From contig NZ_CP011120.1 in the NCBI RefSeq assembly GCF_001628715.1, positions 2,438,501 to 2,502,500 of the forward strand: 64,000 nt of DNA, given 5' to 3'. Origin of the DNA: Acetobacter oryzifermentans (GTDB taxonomy: Bacteria > Pseudomonadota > Alphaproteobacteria > Acetobacterales > Acetobacteraceae). Positions within the stretch are counted from its first letter, which is position 1. Each line of letters starts with the position of its first letter. The notes under the pieces are model-generated. The model had not been told where the DNA came from. It searched no databases and saw only the letters and a list, made by a program, of their open reading frames with translations. A program made the position numbers and the translations under genes. This document shows positions 45,460-55,811 of the stretch, in pieces.

Positions 45460-47165
45460 CAGAACAGAAAATACCTTTGTGCCATAGGAAGAACTTCTGC
45501 AGGCTCGCATGTCAGTAACACACCATCGGCGCGCACTTCATATGTTTCGGGGTCTACTTCGATATGTGGCATGGCATCATTATGAATCATGCTGCGTTTA
45601 CCGATACTTTCTCGTGTATTGGACACTGCGGAAAGTTTACGTTGTAGCTTAAGTTTATGTCCTAAATCATCTTCCAGTGCGGCTTGAGAAACAAATGTAA
45701 GACTTGTATGTGTCAGCGCACCACCGTATCCGCCAAACATCATACGGCCATGAACGGGTTGCGGCGTGGGGATAGAAGCGTTGGGGTCGCCCATCATTGC
45801 ATAAACAATCGTACCACCTTTAATCACCATTTCTGGCTTTACACCAAAAAAAGCAGGTTCCCACAAAACAAGATCTGCCAATTTTCCAACAGCGATAGAT
45901 CCCACCTCATGCGCCAAACCATGCGCAATGGCCGGGTTTATGGTGTATTTGGCAATATAACGTTTAACCCGGTTGTTATCTGCCAAACTATCTCCGGGCA
46001 GCGCACCACGCTGTAGCTTCATTTTATGCGCTGTTTGCCATGTTCTTAACGGCACTTCCCCCACACGCCCCATGGCCTGACTGTCGGACGACATCATGGA
46101 AAGCACGCCCATATCCTGAAAGATATCTTCAGCTGCAATGGTCTCACGCCGAATGCGACTTTCCGCAAAAGCAATGTCTTCTGGAATGTGCGGATCAAGA
46201 TGATGGCATACCATCAGCATATCCAAATGCTCATCCAGCGTGTTGACTGTGTATGGGCGCGTTGGATTGGTAGAAGATGGTAAAACATTCGGCAAACCAG
46301 CTACACGTATAATATCTGGTGCATGCCCCCCACCCGCACCTTCTGTATGAAAAGCATGAATGGTGCGCCCTTTAAATGCAGCAATTGTATCTTCCACAAA
46401 CCCGCTTTCATTCAGCGTGTCTGTATGGATCATCACCTGAACGTCCATGCGGTCAGCCACGCTCAAGCAACAATCAATAGCCGGTGGCGTTGATCCCCAA
46501 TCCTCGTGCAATTTCAAACAACACGCCCCTGCCCTTACCATTTCCTCCAAGGCTTCTGGGCGTGATGCATTGCCCTTACCTGCAAAAGCCAGATTAACCG
46601 GAAACGCATCTGCGGCCTGCAGCATACGCGCCAGATGCCAAGGCCCCGGTGTGCATGTTGTAGCCGCTGTACCTGTGGCTGGCCCGGTGCCTCCTCCCAG
46701 CATAGTCGTTATGCCAGAAGATAAAGCCTCTTCTATTTGTTGTGGGCAAATATAGTGAATATGACTATCAATTCCACCAGCAGTCAGTATTTTACCCTCT
46801 GCTGCAATTATTTCTGTGCCCGGACCAATAATAATATCTACGCCCGGCTGAATATCCGGATTTCCTGCCTTACCAATTGCTGCAATACGTCCATCTCGCA
46901 AGGCAACATCTGCCTTAACAATACCCCAATGATCAACAATTAGCGCGTTTGTGATAACCGTATCTACGGCACCTTGTGCGCGAGACAATTGTGATTGCCC
47001 CATGCCGTCACGAATAGTTTTTCCACCACCAAACCGCACTTCTTCCCCATAAATTGTAAAATCTTTTTCTACTTCCACAAGCAAAGCTGTATCTGCCAGC
47101 CGAACACGATCCCCTGTAGTGGGGCCAAACTGGCCTGTATATTCGTAACGGGAAAGATGCGTCAT
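45459..47165 (-). CDS. ureC: Urease alpha subunit UreC
   Basis: The catalytic 568-residue subunit hydrolyses urea to ammonia and carbamate using two nickel ions. Nickel ligands are in [14 protein letters not shown], the carbamylated Lys in [10 protein letters not shown], further His in [12 protein letters not shown] and [15 protein letters not shown], the catalytic His in [22 protein letters not shown], and Asp in [11 protein letters not shown]. All are present, so the enzyme should be active. It overlaps ureB by four bases and ureE by one. Confidence 0.97.
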   Translation of the reverse strand: MTHLSRYEYTGQFGPTTGDRVRLADTALLVEVEKDFTIYGEEVRFGGGKTIRDGMGQSQLSRAQGAVDTVITNALIVDHWGIVKADVALRDGRIAAIGKAGNPDIQPGVDIIIGPGTEIIAAEGKILTAGGIDSHIHYICPQQIEEALSSGITTMLGGGTGPATGTAATTCTPGPWHLARMLQAADAFPVNLAFAGKGNASRPEALEEMVRAGACCLKLHEDWGSTPPAIDCCLSVADRMDVQVMIHTDTLNESGFVEDTIAAFKGRTIHAFHTEGAGGGHAPDIIRVAGLPNVLPSSTNPTRPYTVNTLDEHLDMLMVCHHLDPHIPEDIAFAESRIRRETIAAEDIFQDMGVLSMMSSDSQAMGRVGEVPLRTWQTAHKMKLQRGALPGDSLADNNRVKRYIAKYTINPAIAHGLAHEVGSIAVGKLADLVLWEPAFFGVKPEMVIKGGTIVYAMMGDPNASIPTPQPVHGRMMFGGYGGALTHTSLTFVSQAALEDDLGHKLKLQRKLSAVSNTRESIGKRSMIHNDAMPHIEVDPETYEVRADGVLLTCEPAEVLPMAQRYFLF

Positions 47166-47506
47166 TTATCTATACCTCCCATCACTTCCCCTCGAAAGCC
47201 AAATACTTGGCGCAAGCCTCGTAATGGAACCAGTGTTACTTCTCGTATCTGTCCCGGCTCAAAGCGAATGGCACCGCCCGAAGGCACGTTTAGCCGCCAA
47301 CCTTTGGCTTGTTCGCGCTCAAACAACAGAGCAGGATTTACTTCATAAAAATGATAATGGCTTCCCACCTGTATGGGACGATCTCCTGTATTGGAAACCA
47401 TCAACTTACGTTGGGGCTGCCCCTCATTCAGAACAATATCACCTTCTGCAACCAGAATTTCCCCTGGCAAGGCATCTGCAGGCAAAGCATCAACGTATCG
47501 GGGCAT
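47162..47506 (-). CDS. ureB: Urease beta subunit UreB
   Basis: This 114-residue structural subunit has [56 protein letters not shown] and [21 protein letters not shown], a full-length match to the family. It overlaps ureA by 17 bases and ureC by four, so the subunits are coupled in translation. Separate ureA and ureB genes show the three-subunit bacterial type. Confidence 0.96.
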   Translation of the reverse strand: MPRYVDALPADALPGEILVAEGDIVLNEGQPQRKLMVSNTGDRPIQVGSHYHFYEVNPALLFEREQAKGWRLNVPSGGAIRFEPGQIREVTLVPLRGLRQVFGFRGEVMGGIDK

Positions 47507-47792
47507 GAACTGTCACCAATTTTGTTCCGTCAGGAAAGGTTGCTTCCACTTGCACGTCATGAATCATTTCTGGCACGCCAGCCATAACCTGATCACGCGT
47601 TAACACACGGCCACCACTTGCCATCAGCGCTGAAACACTCTGACCATCCCGCGCACCTTCCACTACATGATCTGTTATAAGAGCGACAGCTTCAGGGTAA
47701 TTTAAACGCACCCCACGCTCCAATCTGCGCCGCGCCACCATTGCTGCCATGGCAATAAGCAATTTATCTTTTTCTCGGGGTGTCAATTTCAT
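47490..47792 (-). CDS. ureA: Urease gamma subunit UreA
   Basis: This 100-residue structural subunit starts [27 protein letters not shown] and contains [21 protein letters not shown] and [20 protein letters not shown], the complete UreA pattern. It follows ureD by 27 bp on the minus strand. Confidence 0.96.
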   Translation of the reverse strand: MKLTPREKDKLLIAMAAMVARRRLERGVRLNYPEAVALITDHVVEGARDGQSVSALMASGGRVLTRDQVMAGVPEMIHDVQVEATFPDGTKLVTVHAPIR

Positions 47793-47819
47793 AGTTTACG
47801 TTTTCTCTACTTTTCCACT

Positions 47820-48641
47820 TCATGAACGCCAGGTGGTTGGCATAGATTGTCCATTCCGCAAGATTGGTAAAATACGTTGCAATATAACCTCTAACTGCCA
47901 ATTATCCTGCGCTATGCCACGCACAATCAGCATGCCATTCCATGCTGAGGCCGCGAACCCTTTGCATTCTTCTGCTGCTAACACATTACGTAATGGTTCA
48001 AGGCGACTGGATACATCGGATGCAACTAAAACAAGCGTTGTAACGGCACGATAACCGGCTGCCACCGCAGGATCCTTCAAAAGAACATTTACAGAATCGC
48101 TTTCAAGTTTCAGCGTATCTTCCAAAATGCGCCGCCCATCCCGCCGAACGGAGAGACCATCTCTGACATGCAGTTGCTCAACACATTCACCCGAAGCAAC
48201 GCGACCAAAAAAACGGCTTTCAAGAAACAGAAATCGCGCATTATCCGCCATCTCTACAGTCATTTTGCGCTGTAAACGGCTACCATCAAAAAAAATCGTG
48301 CCGTGCGGCAACCATTCCAAACATGCATCTTCCGCGATATGGCAGGAAACATTTATTCGAGCTGACGGATCATTCGAACGCGCTCGATAAATACGTTCAG
48401 CCGCTTGAGATGTGACAAGAAGATTTGTGTGCGGGTTACACCTCAAATCTCCCTCAATGCGGTCTCCTGCCGCTATACCACCTGAAATATTTACCGTGAC
48501 AACTTCCATCTGTTGGCCTGCAACACGAGGAAATAACAAGCGGCAGCATCCCTCCTGCTCCAACCCGTAACACTGGGTCTGAGAACGACCATTTCGGACT
48601 TCCAACCCAAAACGACCGTAAGCACGTTGCAGAAGAGGCAC
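47820..48641 (-). CDS. ureD: Urease accessory protein UreD (UreH)
   Basis: This 273-residue scaffold protein binds apo-urease and passes nickel from UreG. It has GCCRLLFPRVAGQQMEVVTVNISGGIAAGDRIEGDLRCNPHTNLLVTSQAAERIYRA and CLEWLPHGTIFFDGSRLQRKM, typical of UreD. The start is a GTG. It is the first gene of the urease operon, divergent from the nickel permease across a 187-bp gap with the inverted repeat. Confidence 0.93.
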   Translation of the reverse strand: MPLLQRAYGRFGLEVRNGRSQTQCYGLEQEGCCRLLFPRVAGQQMEVVTVNISGGIAAGDRIEGDLRCNPHTNLLVTSQAAERIYRARSNDPSARINVSCHIAEDACLEWLPHGTIFFDGSRLQRKMTVEMADNARFLFLESRFFGRVASGECVEQLHVRDGLSVRRDGRRILEDTLKLESDSVNVLLKDPAVAAGYRAVTTLVLVASDVSSRLEPLRNVLAAEECKGFAASAWNGMLIVRGIAQDNWQLEVILQRILPILRNGQSMPTTWRS

Positions 48642-48714
48642 TTAATTGTATCCAATTCCTGTAAGAACTATTTTTAAATAGATAGGGTATTATGCTTCCG
48701 TCAATAAGGATGGG

Positions 48715-48736
48715 ATATACGCATATTTACGTATAA
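48715..48736. promoter_or_regulatory. Inverted repeat TATACGC-N6-ACGTATA between ureD and the nickel permease
   Basis: TATACGC (48716-48722), spacer ATATTT, and ACGTATA (48729-48735) form a near-perfect palindrome with the same half-site and spacing as the perfect one at 37393-37414. It lies 75 bp upstream of ureD and 93 bp upstream of the permease. Proposed operator for the urea-locus response regulator (inference). Confidence 0.65.
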
Positions 48737-48828
48737 GAAATAAGGTTATAAATTATAAAATATACTGTAATTATTGAGAAAATCTGTTTTCAGGAAACAT
48801 CAAACTTCCTAGACTCCTTAGGTTACAC

Positions 48829-49863
48829 ATGAGAAGAATACTTTGTTATAACTTCAATGCTACTGTAGAAAATGTAACATGGAAAGCTATAGGGTTGTTT
48901 ACCACATTAGGTGGTTTTAACATCGTAACTTGGCTTTGGGCCTCCATTGCTTTCCGCTATTCTCCCAGCTTATTAAGTATGGCGTTTGTCGCATATAGCT
49001 TGGGCCTACGTCATGCCGTAGATGCTGATCATATTGCTGCTATTGATAATATAACTCGCAAATTAATGCAGGAAGGCAAACAACCACTTTCTGTAGGGCT
49101 TTTCTTTTCCCTAGGTCATTCTAGTGTAGTAGTTATAGCATCCATCTTAGTTGCTGCCACAGCGACAACTTTTACACAAAAGCTTCATGTTATTCAGAAA
49201 TTTGGTGAAATTATCGGACCAATGACTTCCATTGTTTTTCTAATATTTGTTGCCATCATGAATATCGTGATTTTTTATAATCTTTATCAAAATTTTTGTT
49301 ATGCTAAATCTGGGAACATATCTCACCAAGAAGATATCCAGATTTTTCTTAATAAAGGGGGACTACTCACTCGTTTTCTTAAACCATTATTCGGTCTTAT
49401 TCATAAAACTTGGCATATGTACCCACTGGGTTTCCTATTTGGCTTAGGGTTTGATACCGCAACAGAAGTTGGGTTACTCAGCTTATCAGCAAGCCAAGCA
49501 TCCCATGGCATGACGCTCTGCTCTATCTTGGTCTTTCCTGCGCTCTTTACTGCGGGCATGTCTCTTGTAGATACACTAGATGGCGTTTTAATGCTTCGTG
49601 CTTATGGTTGGGCTTTTGTAGAACCTGTTCGCAAATTTTATTATAATATGCTGCTTACTGTCGTTTCTATCGTCATTGCTTTGCTCATAAGCGCCATTGA
49701 AGCACTTGAACTTATACGGAACCATCTTGGCCCTGAATATGCTTTATGGAACTGGTGTGAAACTTTAAGCGAAAACTTTGGCATTTTAGGTTGCGTGATT
49801 ATTGCCATATTTATGACGTGCTGGGGTGTATCTGCTGTTATGATCAATCATAAAGAAATATAA
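48829..49863 (+). CDS. High-affinity nickel/cobalt permease (NiCoT family)
   Basis: This 344-residue membrane protein with about eight helices has the NiCoT signatures LGLRHAVDADHIAAIDN, LGHSSVVVIASI and LFGLGFDTATEVGLL. In this context it should supply Ni2+ to the urease accessory system; HoxN, HupN and NixA are known members. It is divergent from ureD and ends in a strong hairpin terminator shared with pdc. Confidence 0.93.
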   Translation: MRRILCYNFNATVENVTWKAIGLFTTLGGFNIVTWLWASIAFRYSPSLLSMAFVAYSLGLRHAVDADHIAAIDNITRKLMQEGKQPLSVGLFFSLGHSSVVVIASILVAATATTFTQKLHVIQKFGEIIGPMTSIVFLIFVAIMNIVIFYNLYQNFCYAKSGNISHQEDIQIFLNKGGLLTRFLKPLFGLIHKTWHMYPLGFLFGLGFDTATEVGLLSLSASQASHGMTLCSILVFPALFTAGMSLVDTLDGVLMLRAYGWAFVEPVRKFYYNMLLTVVSIVIALLISAIEALELIRNHLGPEYALWNWCETLSENFGILGCVIIAIFMTCWGVSAVMINHKEI

Positions 49864-49898
49864 AAATACCTCCTTCCACAATTTGGAAGGAGGTATTT
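49864..49898. terminator. Strong bidirectional terminator between nickel permease and pdc
   Basis: AAATACCTCCTTCC (49864-49877) pairs fully with GGAAGGAGGTATTT (49885-49898) across a seven-base loop, with A-rich and T-rich sides that give a U-tract in each direction. It sits between convergent genes. Confidence 0.9.
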
Positions 49899-49929
49899 TG
49901 CAACACACTAGATTTTAAATATCAGACTT

Positions 49930-51606
49930 TCAGGATACCTGTGGTTTTCTGGAATTAGCTGCTGCAACCTTTTTGCCCCATTCCACCAACGTTTTGGTGC
50001 AATCAGAACGTTCAATCTGGCATTCGATAATGGTGGGACCTTCATGGTTTGCCTTAGCTTTTTTGATAGCCTCTGCTAGTTCACCTGCTGTGGTGGCTTT
50101 TAGGCCCAGACCATGACCATCTTCCGCATTGAACACTTCCATCAAGCCTGCGTAATCCCAGTTCTTGATGTAGTTGTAAGGGCCATCATGAATGGCAATT
50201 TCAATAACATAGCCACGATTATTCACGAGGAAGATAATAACTGGCAGCTTATAACGCACCATCTGCGCCATTTCCTGCGCAGTAAGCTGGAACGAGCCAT
50301 CACCTACCATAAGAATATGCTGTCGCTCTTGAGACCCCATGGCGTTCCCGAAAGCAGAGGGTACAGACCAACCAATATGCCCCCACTGCATTTCCAGCTC
50401 AACACGTGCACCGCGCGGCAAATCCATGCGCGTAGCGTTGAACCAAGAATCCCCTGTTTCAGCAACCAAGGTAGTATCTGATGTCAGCATTGCGTTGATC
50501 TGACGGGTCATTTCATCATTTGTCAGACGCGCATCTGCCTTAGATGCTTCAATAACAGGCGTATGTTTTTTACTTTCCTGCGCCGTTAACGGACGGCTAG
50601 GAGCTTTTTTTGCCAGCTCTTCAAGGAATTCACGCAACGTGAAGCCTTCGTATGTCTTGCCGCCCACAGTGATACGGTTAGGTTCTGCCAACAAAACATT
50701 GTCACCCTTGGGCCATGCGGTCCAACCTACTGTGGAATAGTCATTAAAGACGGGGGCCACACAAATAAGGGCGTCAGACTTTTCAACCAGCTCCTGCGCA
50801 CCAGGAGAAGAAACATCCCCCCAATAAAGACCACGAAAACCTTTGTGATCTTCTGGGAAAAAGCTTTTTGCTGCCGCCATAATCGTAACAGCACAGCCTA
50901 GCTTATCGGCCAGATGTTCTGTTTGTGTCTGTGCGTGTGCCGCGCGCACTTTGCTACCTACAATCATGGTAACACGCTGAGATTTTTCCAGCAGAGCAAC
51001 AGAGGCTTCAACGGCCGCTTTTAGACTGACATCATCTACCCGCAATTCTGCCAGCAAGGACGAGACCGGGCCAGGGCGAACACATTCTGCATCAGATACG
51101 TTACAGGCAATTTCAACATATGCCGGCTTGCGTTCACGCAGGGCTGTGCGGATTACATGATCAATTTTGGCTGGGGCAGATGCTGCATCTGTAATGCTTT
51201 CTGCCGCGCATGTTACATGCCGCATCATTTCCAACTGGTAGGTATAATCGTTCGTGCCCAGCGTATGATGCAGAATATGGCCGGTTCCATAATCATTGCT
51301 ATTAGGTGAACCAGAAATCAAAATAACAGGCAGGTTTTCTGCATATGCGCCAGCAATAGCGTTCATAGCAGAAATGGCCCCCACACTAAAGGTAACCACA
51401 GCGGCCGCTGCGCCATGAGCACGTGCGTAACCTTCTGCACTAAAACCACAATTCAGCTCATTACAGCAGTAGACCTGTTCCATTTCCTTATTTGCCAGTA
51501 ACTGATCCAGAAGAACCAGATTAAAATCTCCGGCTACGGCAAAGTGGTGCTTTAATCCAATCTGAGAAAGACGCTCAGCAAGATACATGCCGACTGTATA
51601 TGTCAT
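49930..51606 (-). CDS. pdc: Pyruvate decarboxylase
   Basis: This 558-residue thiamine-diphosphate enzyme converts pyruvate to acetaldehyde and CO2. Motifs are the catalytic Glu region [17 protein letters not shown] and [36 protein letters not shown], and the ThDP-binding [34 protein letters not shown]. The length fits the bacterial enzymes of Zymomonas and Acetobacter. Bacterial PDC is rare, so it supports the Acetobacter assignment. GGAG lies ten bases upstream of the ATG. In acetic acid bacteria it works in lactate/pyruvate use, yielding acetaldehyde that is oxidised to acetate. Confidence 0.96.
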   Translation of the reverse strand: MTYTVGMYLAERLSQIGLKHHFAVAGDFNLVLLDQLLANKEMEQVYCCNELNCGFSAEGYARAHGAAAAVVTFSVGAISAMNAIAGAYAENLPVILISGSPNSNDYGTGHILHHTLGTNDYTYQLEMMRHVTCAAESITDAASAPAKIDHVIRTALRERKPAYVEIACNVSDAECVRPGPVSSLLAELRVDDVSLKAAVEASVALLEKSQRVTMIVGSKVRAAHAQTQTEHLADKLGCAVTIMAAAKSFFPEDHKGFRGLYWGDVSSPGAQELVEKSDALICVAPVFNDYSTVGWTAWPKGDNVLLAEPNRITVGGKTYEGFTLREFLEELAKKAPSRPLTAQESKKHTPVIEASKADARLTNDEMTRQINAMLTSDTTLVAETGDSWFNATRMDLPRGARVELEMQWGHIGWSVPSAFGNAMGSQERQHILMVGDGSFQLTAQEMAQMVRYKLPVIIFLVNNRGYVIEIAIHDGPYNYIKNWDYAGLMEVFNAEDGHGLGLKATTAGELAEAIKKAKANHEGPTIIECQIERSDCTKTLVEWGKKVAAANSRKPQVS

Positions 51607-51928
51607 GGTTTAATCACTCCTATCGGAATAGCCTCAAAAAAACGACTTTTAGCTAAAACCCTCAATCAGACAAATGTCCAATATATGAAACTGGTGGTTG
51701 TCATATAAAAAACATATCTCATAACCAAGAAAATATCCTATTTTGCCTTCCATAAAAGCAAGACAACCTATTGATATTAAGTATTTATTTTTGATATACG
51801 TGGGTTTTTATGTCGATTACGCAAGTATATATTTATATAATAGATCACAAAATGTCACCACATCGTGAATGATTATTCTTACTAAACAAAATTTTTACGC
51901 TTCTTTCCAACACTTTAACTTTAATGCC
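51607..51928. promoter_or_regulatory. AT-rich region upstream of pdc
   Basis: No gene was found in these 322 bases. They hold the pdc promoter (minus strand) and the 3' side of the phosphatase-like gene. The segment is very AT-rich, with T and A runs around 51700-51860; I could not place a promoter with confidence. Confidence 0.4.
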
Positions 51929-52519
51929 TTAAAAAGGCGCGGAAAGTGTGAGAATGCGCCAATTCCCAGATCTTCCCGAAAAAACACTCCAACTTTCTGG
52001 ATAAACATCTAATTTATTTAGAATATGAAAAGAATTTTTTATGCCATCAGCAATAATACATGCGCTTAATGCACGTATGATGATAGGAGAAGCTATTATC
52101 AAGAATGTTTCTTGGTTTTTGGCGTTATCAAAAAGGCTATCCAGCCATGCTTTTAACCTAGCATGAAATGCATATATGCTTTCTCCACCAACTGGAGAGT
52201 GCGTAGGATTCATAAATTGCTCCTGCTCTTCTACCGATAAACTTTTCAAATTCCGCCCTGCCAAAGCTCCATAATTTCTATTCCTTAGCTTCTGCTCCAA
52301 AACAATATTTTGTTCTAAAAGAAGACAATCTGAAACTACAAAAATATCAGATGCACAAAAAATGCGCGAAATATTATGTTTTTCTAAAAAATCTTCTTGG
52401 ATTATTTTAGAAAATGGAAATTTTATTATTTTGTTTTGCTCTGGTATATAACCTTTACGTACATCATCAGGTATTAAACTTCCTACCAAGACAACGCGTA
52501 CTACTGGTAGATTGGGCAT
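51929..52519 (-). CDS. Histidine-phosphatase-like protein lacking the RHG motif
   Basis: A 196-residue protein whose middle and end resemble the PGAM/histidine phosphatase fold: NRNYGALAGRNLKSLS, NPTHSPVGGESIYAFHARLKAWLDSL (the usual GESxxD/E segment), LIIASPIIIRALSACI (where active enzymes have an H in a VxHG motif) and YPESWSVFSGRSGNWRIL. The N-terminus reads VRVVLVGSLIPDD in place of the catalytic RHGET, so the phosphorylated His is missing. It is probably a catalytically dead or strongly diverged member. The ATG at 52519 follows GGAAG. It is AT-rich and stands alone. Confidence 0.55.
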   Translation of the reverse strand: MPNLPVVRVVLVGSLIPDDVRKGYIPEQNKIIKFPFSKIIQEDFLEKHNISRIFCASDIFVVSDCLLLEQNIVLEQKLRNRNYGALAGRNLKSLSVEEQEQFMNPTHSPVGGESIYAFHARLKAWLDSLFDNAKNQETFLIIASPIIIRALSACIIADGIKNSFHILNKLDVYPESWSVFSGRSGNWRILTLSAPF

Positions 52520-52635
52520 CATTTCTTCCAAGATTTTAGATAAGTATCATTCTTTCATTACTGTTTGCCACATTGTCGTGAACATCGTAAGTTCCGCCGC
52601 ATATTTTAACGCTTGAGTGTGTTCTTCCGGAAAGC

Positions 52636-54603
52636 ATGATGTCTGTTTTTTCTATAAGATTTATCAATAAATTGAATCACAAGACCTGCTACATTGCTGC
52701 TTTTCTGGCCCTTACAGGATGCACTCCTCCTGTTTCTGTTCAGCAGCTTAGCCTAACAGAGGCTTATCAAGATCGCACCCATACCGCTCTTAACGGAACA
52801 ATCCTTAGTAACACCACCCGTATTGTGCTGGAACGCCAAAATTTGCTGGGCATATGGCAGGCACACCCAATTGCCGCCATTGAAATCCTGCGCAAAAGCA
52901 CGCAAGACCAATTCTACACTCCAGATTTGAATGACCAACTTTTTGCGTTGGCAGAACTCAGCTACTTACGGGGAAAAAAACATAAATCCCGTACAGATTT
53001 CATGGCGGCTGCCATGTATGCATATGCCTATCTCAATCCTGCCGATAAAACGACTGAACATCCAGACCCATATGATCCACATTTTCGGCAAGCATGTGAT
53101 ATTTATATGCTCAGCCTGACAGAGGCTTTAGGTTCTCCTGCAAATATCAACTCTCAACACTGGGTGCTACCATTTGGCGATCTGGATCTTTTATCTGTGC
53201 CATCAGAACGTATATGGCATGGCTATGAGCTTACTGATTTCCGCCCCACTGCGCGCCTTACAGTAAAAGGCGTTAAAAACATTTATAGCCACATGGGGCT
53301 GGGCGAACCCCTTGCAGCCATTCCACATGTAAGTGGTCGTGCACCATCCTCCTTTACAGTTACGGATAAACTACGCATTCCTGTCAGCCTGTTTATGGAA
53401 ATACCCGACCCACGCAGACAAGTTCTCTCCGATCATATTACCGGCCATCTAACCCTTACAGCTTTAGATGATCGTGGGCATATTCTCACAGCCAACAATA
53501 CACCTATACCTCTACAGTACGATCAAACAGCCTCACGCGCACTTAGCCTCAGCAATGCTGTAGATTGGTCTAGCGAATACAAAGGTTTTCTGGACGGTCG
53601 TTTTTTTGATAATGGCCGCAAACCTCAGCTTATTGCCATAGAACCACACCGCTACGGGTGTATTCCCGTTGTGCTTGTTCACGGCACAGCATCCAGCCCT
53701 GGGCGATGGGCAGATATGGTGAACGATCTTCTGGAAGATCCTCAAATTCGCGCCCATTTTGAGTTTTGGTTTTTTTCTTACGCTACGGGAAATCCCATCC
53801 CATACTCGGCTTTTCAACTCCGCGAAGCCTTGGAATCCGCCATTCAAAACAATGGTGGTACGCAAGCAGATCCTGCACTTGGGCATATGGTACTTATTGG
53901 CCATAGCCAAGGCGGGCTTTTGGCAAAAATGCAGGTGATAGACCCTAAAGATAAACTCTGGAATGGGCTAACACACCACCCTTTCAACAGTTTACACCTT
54001 ACCCCAAAAGCTCATAGATTTTTGCAAGAAACTCTGTTTCCAAAACCGTTGCCTGAGGTGCAACAAGTTGTGTTTATCTCTACACCACAACATGGAAGTT
54101 ATCTGGCGGCACTTTCTTTAGCGCACCTTGTTGGCCGTATGGTGACATTTCCTGTCAGCCTCACTGAAGTGATGCAGCAAGTTGTCATTGGAGAATCTGG
54201 TTCAATACGTGTCAACATGAGCCCATGGCGTATGGGCAGTGTGTATGGCATGACACCCCATAGTGCCTTTATCCGCTCTCTAGCATCCATACCGGTTGTG
54301 CCAGAAGTACGTACGCACTCCATTATTCCCGTTCTAGGGGATGGCCCATTAGCAACTGCAGATGATGGCGTGGTAAAATACCGCAGTGCGCACATACCTT
54401 ATGCTGATTCTGAACTGGTTGTGCGGCATTCTGACCATTCCACACAATCCAACCCTATCACTATTGCAGAGGTGCGCCGTATTTTGCTGGAGCATCTCGC
54501 TCACCTTACACCGGGAGTTCCAGAAACAGGGGATATGAGCAAACAAAATATCACACGTATTGGCGGTGAATATCAGCCAACAACACCCCCGGTGCATCCA
54601 TGA
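52636..54603 (+). CDS. Lipoprotein with alpha/beta-hydrolase domain
   Basis: A 655-residue protein with an N-terminal lipobox (FLALTGC) at about residue 29, so it is lipid-anchored. An N-terminal domain of about 300 residues has no recognised fold (helical repeats about 70-150). The hydrolase domain (about 345-600) has CIPVVLVHGTASSPGRW (oxyanion region), the nucleophile elbow MVLIGHSQGGLLAKM with Ser, an Asp candidate near VPEVRTHSIIPVLGDG and a His in VVRHSDHSTQSNP. Substrate is unknown; an esterase or lipase role at the envelope is likely. Its stop overlaps the start of a DUF4105 gene by four bases. Confidence 0.82.
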   Translation: MMSVFSIRFINKLNHKTCYIAAFLALTGCTPPVSVQQLSLTEAYQDRTHTALNGTILSNTTRIVLERQNLLGIWQAHPIAAIEILRKSTQDQFYTPDLNDQLFALAELSYLRGKKHKSRTDFMAAAMYAYAYLNPADKTTEHPDPYDPHFRQACDIYMLSLTEALGSPANINSQHWVLPFGDLDLLSVPSERIWHGYELTDFRPTARLTVKGVKNIYSHMGLGEPLAAIPHVSGRAPSSFTVTDKLRIPVSLFMEIPDPRRQVLSDHITGHLTLTALDDRGHILTANNTPIPLQYDQTASRALSLSNAVDWSSEYKGFLDGRFFDNGRKPQLIAIEPHRYGCIPVVLVHGTASSPGRWADMVNDLLEDPQIRAHFEFWFFSYATGNPIPYSAFQLREALESAIQNNGGTQADPALGHMVLIGHSQGGLLAKMQVIDPKDKLWNGLTHHPFNSLHLTPKAHRFLQETLFPKPLPEVQQVVFISTPQHGSYLAALSLAHLVGRMVTFPVSLTEVMQQVVIGESGSIRVNMSPWRMGSVYGMTPHSAFIRSLASIPVVPEVRTHSIIPVLGDGPLATADDGVVKYRSAHIPYADSELVVRHSDHSTQSNPITIAEVRRILLEHLAHLTPGVPETGDMSKQNITRIGGEYQPTTPPVHP

Positions 54604-55625
54604 GCAAGTTCCAACATAATTCTTCCACATATGGGTGGGTTTTCTGGGTAAAAGCTGCTGGTGCTTTCTTATTCAGCCTTTATTCTGCGGCTGCATTTTA
54701 TTATTCCACCTTAACACCAGATATGCTGCGTTTAGGCCTGAGTATCATTTTTCCGTTGCTTATTTTGGGGATGTTCTTTTTTGCCCCAGCCCGGCTTAGC
54801 CGCACCACTATTCCAGTTTTATGTGCTGTTTTTATAATATGGTATTTAACGGATCCACCGCGCAATCATCGTGATTGGGCTGGAGAGTATGCCTTGCCAG
54901 CAGATGCCGTTTTGACTGGTCGGACTGTGCATATTCAAAACATACGGAATTTTAAATACAAAACAGAAACAGATTATACACCACACTATTATGATGCCAC
55001 ATATAATCTGGATGACCTTTCATCTGTAGATATGATTACATCCTATTGGGCTGGGGAAAGTATTGCACATGTTTTTCTTACCTTTGGATTCAAAGACGGA
55101 CATCACCTAGCCATATCTATCGAAACGCGCAGGCAAAAGCGCTTTCCGTATTCGGCAATTGCTGGCTTTTTCCATCATTATGAAATGTTTTATGTTACCG
55201 CAGATGAACAGGATTTAATTGGTGTTCGGACAGATATCCGCAAAGAACGCGTCTATCTTTATCGGCTCTTTATTGCACCGCAAACGCGTGAACGCCTGTT
55301 TAAAAGCTACCTTTCAGAAATTCATTTTCTGCATACTCACCCGCGCTGGTACAATACACTCGCAGATAACTGCACAACAGAAATTCTCTCCCGCGCTGGC
55401 GCTCAACTGCATTATCGGTTGGATTGGCGCGTCTTGCTAAGCGGTTACACGGCCTCTTTGGCATATGATCTGGGGCTACTGAACACACAGTATGATTTTC
55501 CCACCCTCAAACGCCTTAGCCGTATTCAGCGGCCGGACGGAGCGATGCCAGATGCACACTATTCGCAAGAAATCCGAGCTCATTTACCTTTAGATAAGTC
55601 CCCTACACTTTCACAAATCAAATAA
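54600..55625 (+). CDS. DUF4105 membrane-anchored protein
   Basis: A 341-residue protein with three N-terminal hydrophobic helices (about 15-90) and a large C-terminal domain (about 110-300) of DUF4105 type: VHIQNIRNFKYKTETDYTPHYYDATYNLDDLSSVDMI, SIAHVFLTFGF and the Cys-containing HPRWYNTLADNCTTEILSRAG. That last segment (N-C-T) resembles a papain-like Cys site seen in related families, so a hydrolase role is possible. It is translationally coupled with the lipoprotein hydrolase. Confidence 0.82.
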   Translation: MSKFQHNSSTYGWVFWVKAAGAFLFSLYSAAAFYYSTLTPDMLRLGLSIIFPLLILGMFFFAPARLSRTTIPVLCAVFIIWYLTDPPRNHRDWAGEYALPADAVLTGRTVHIQNIRNFKYKTETDYTPHYYDATYNLDDLSSVDMITSYWAGESIAHVFLTFGFKDGHHLAISIETRRQKRFPYSAIAGFFHHYEMFYVTADEQDLIGVRTDIRKERVYLYRLFIAPQTRERLFKSYLSEIHFLHTHPRWYNTLADNCTTEILSRAGAQLHYRLDWRVLLSGYTASLAYDLGLLNTQYDFPTLKRLSRIQRPDGAMPDAHYSQEIRAHLPLDKSPTLSQIK

Positions 55626-55811
55626 CAGAAATGTTATAAATGCTGTTACATGCTTAAGATGCTGTTTCGACAACAAAAAACATAAATAAGACTTGCGAAT
55701 AAGAATTACTTATTAAAACTCGTTGATATTTAACGATTTTCTGTTTGCATTATGCCAAAAACATCCGTAAAAAGACTTCACAAACTTCCACCAAAATCTG
55801 GAAATCGTATC

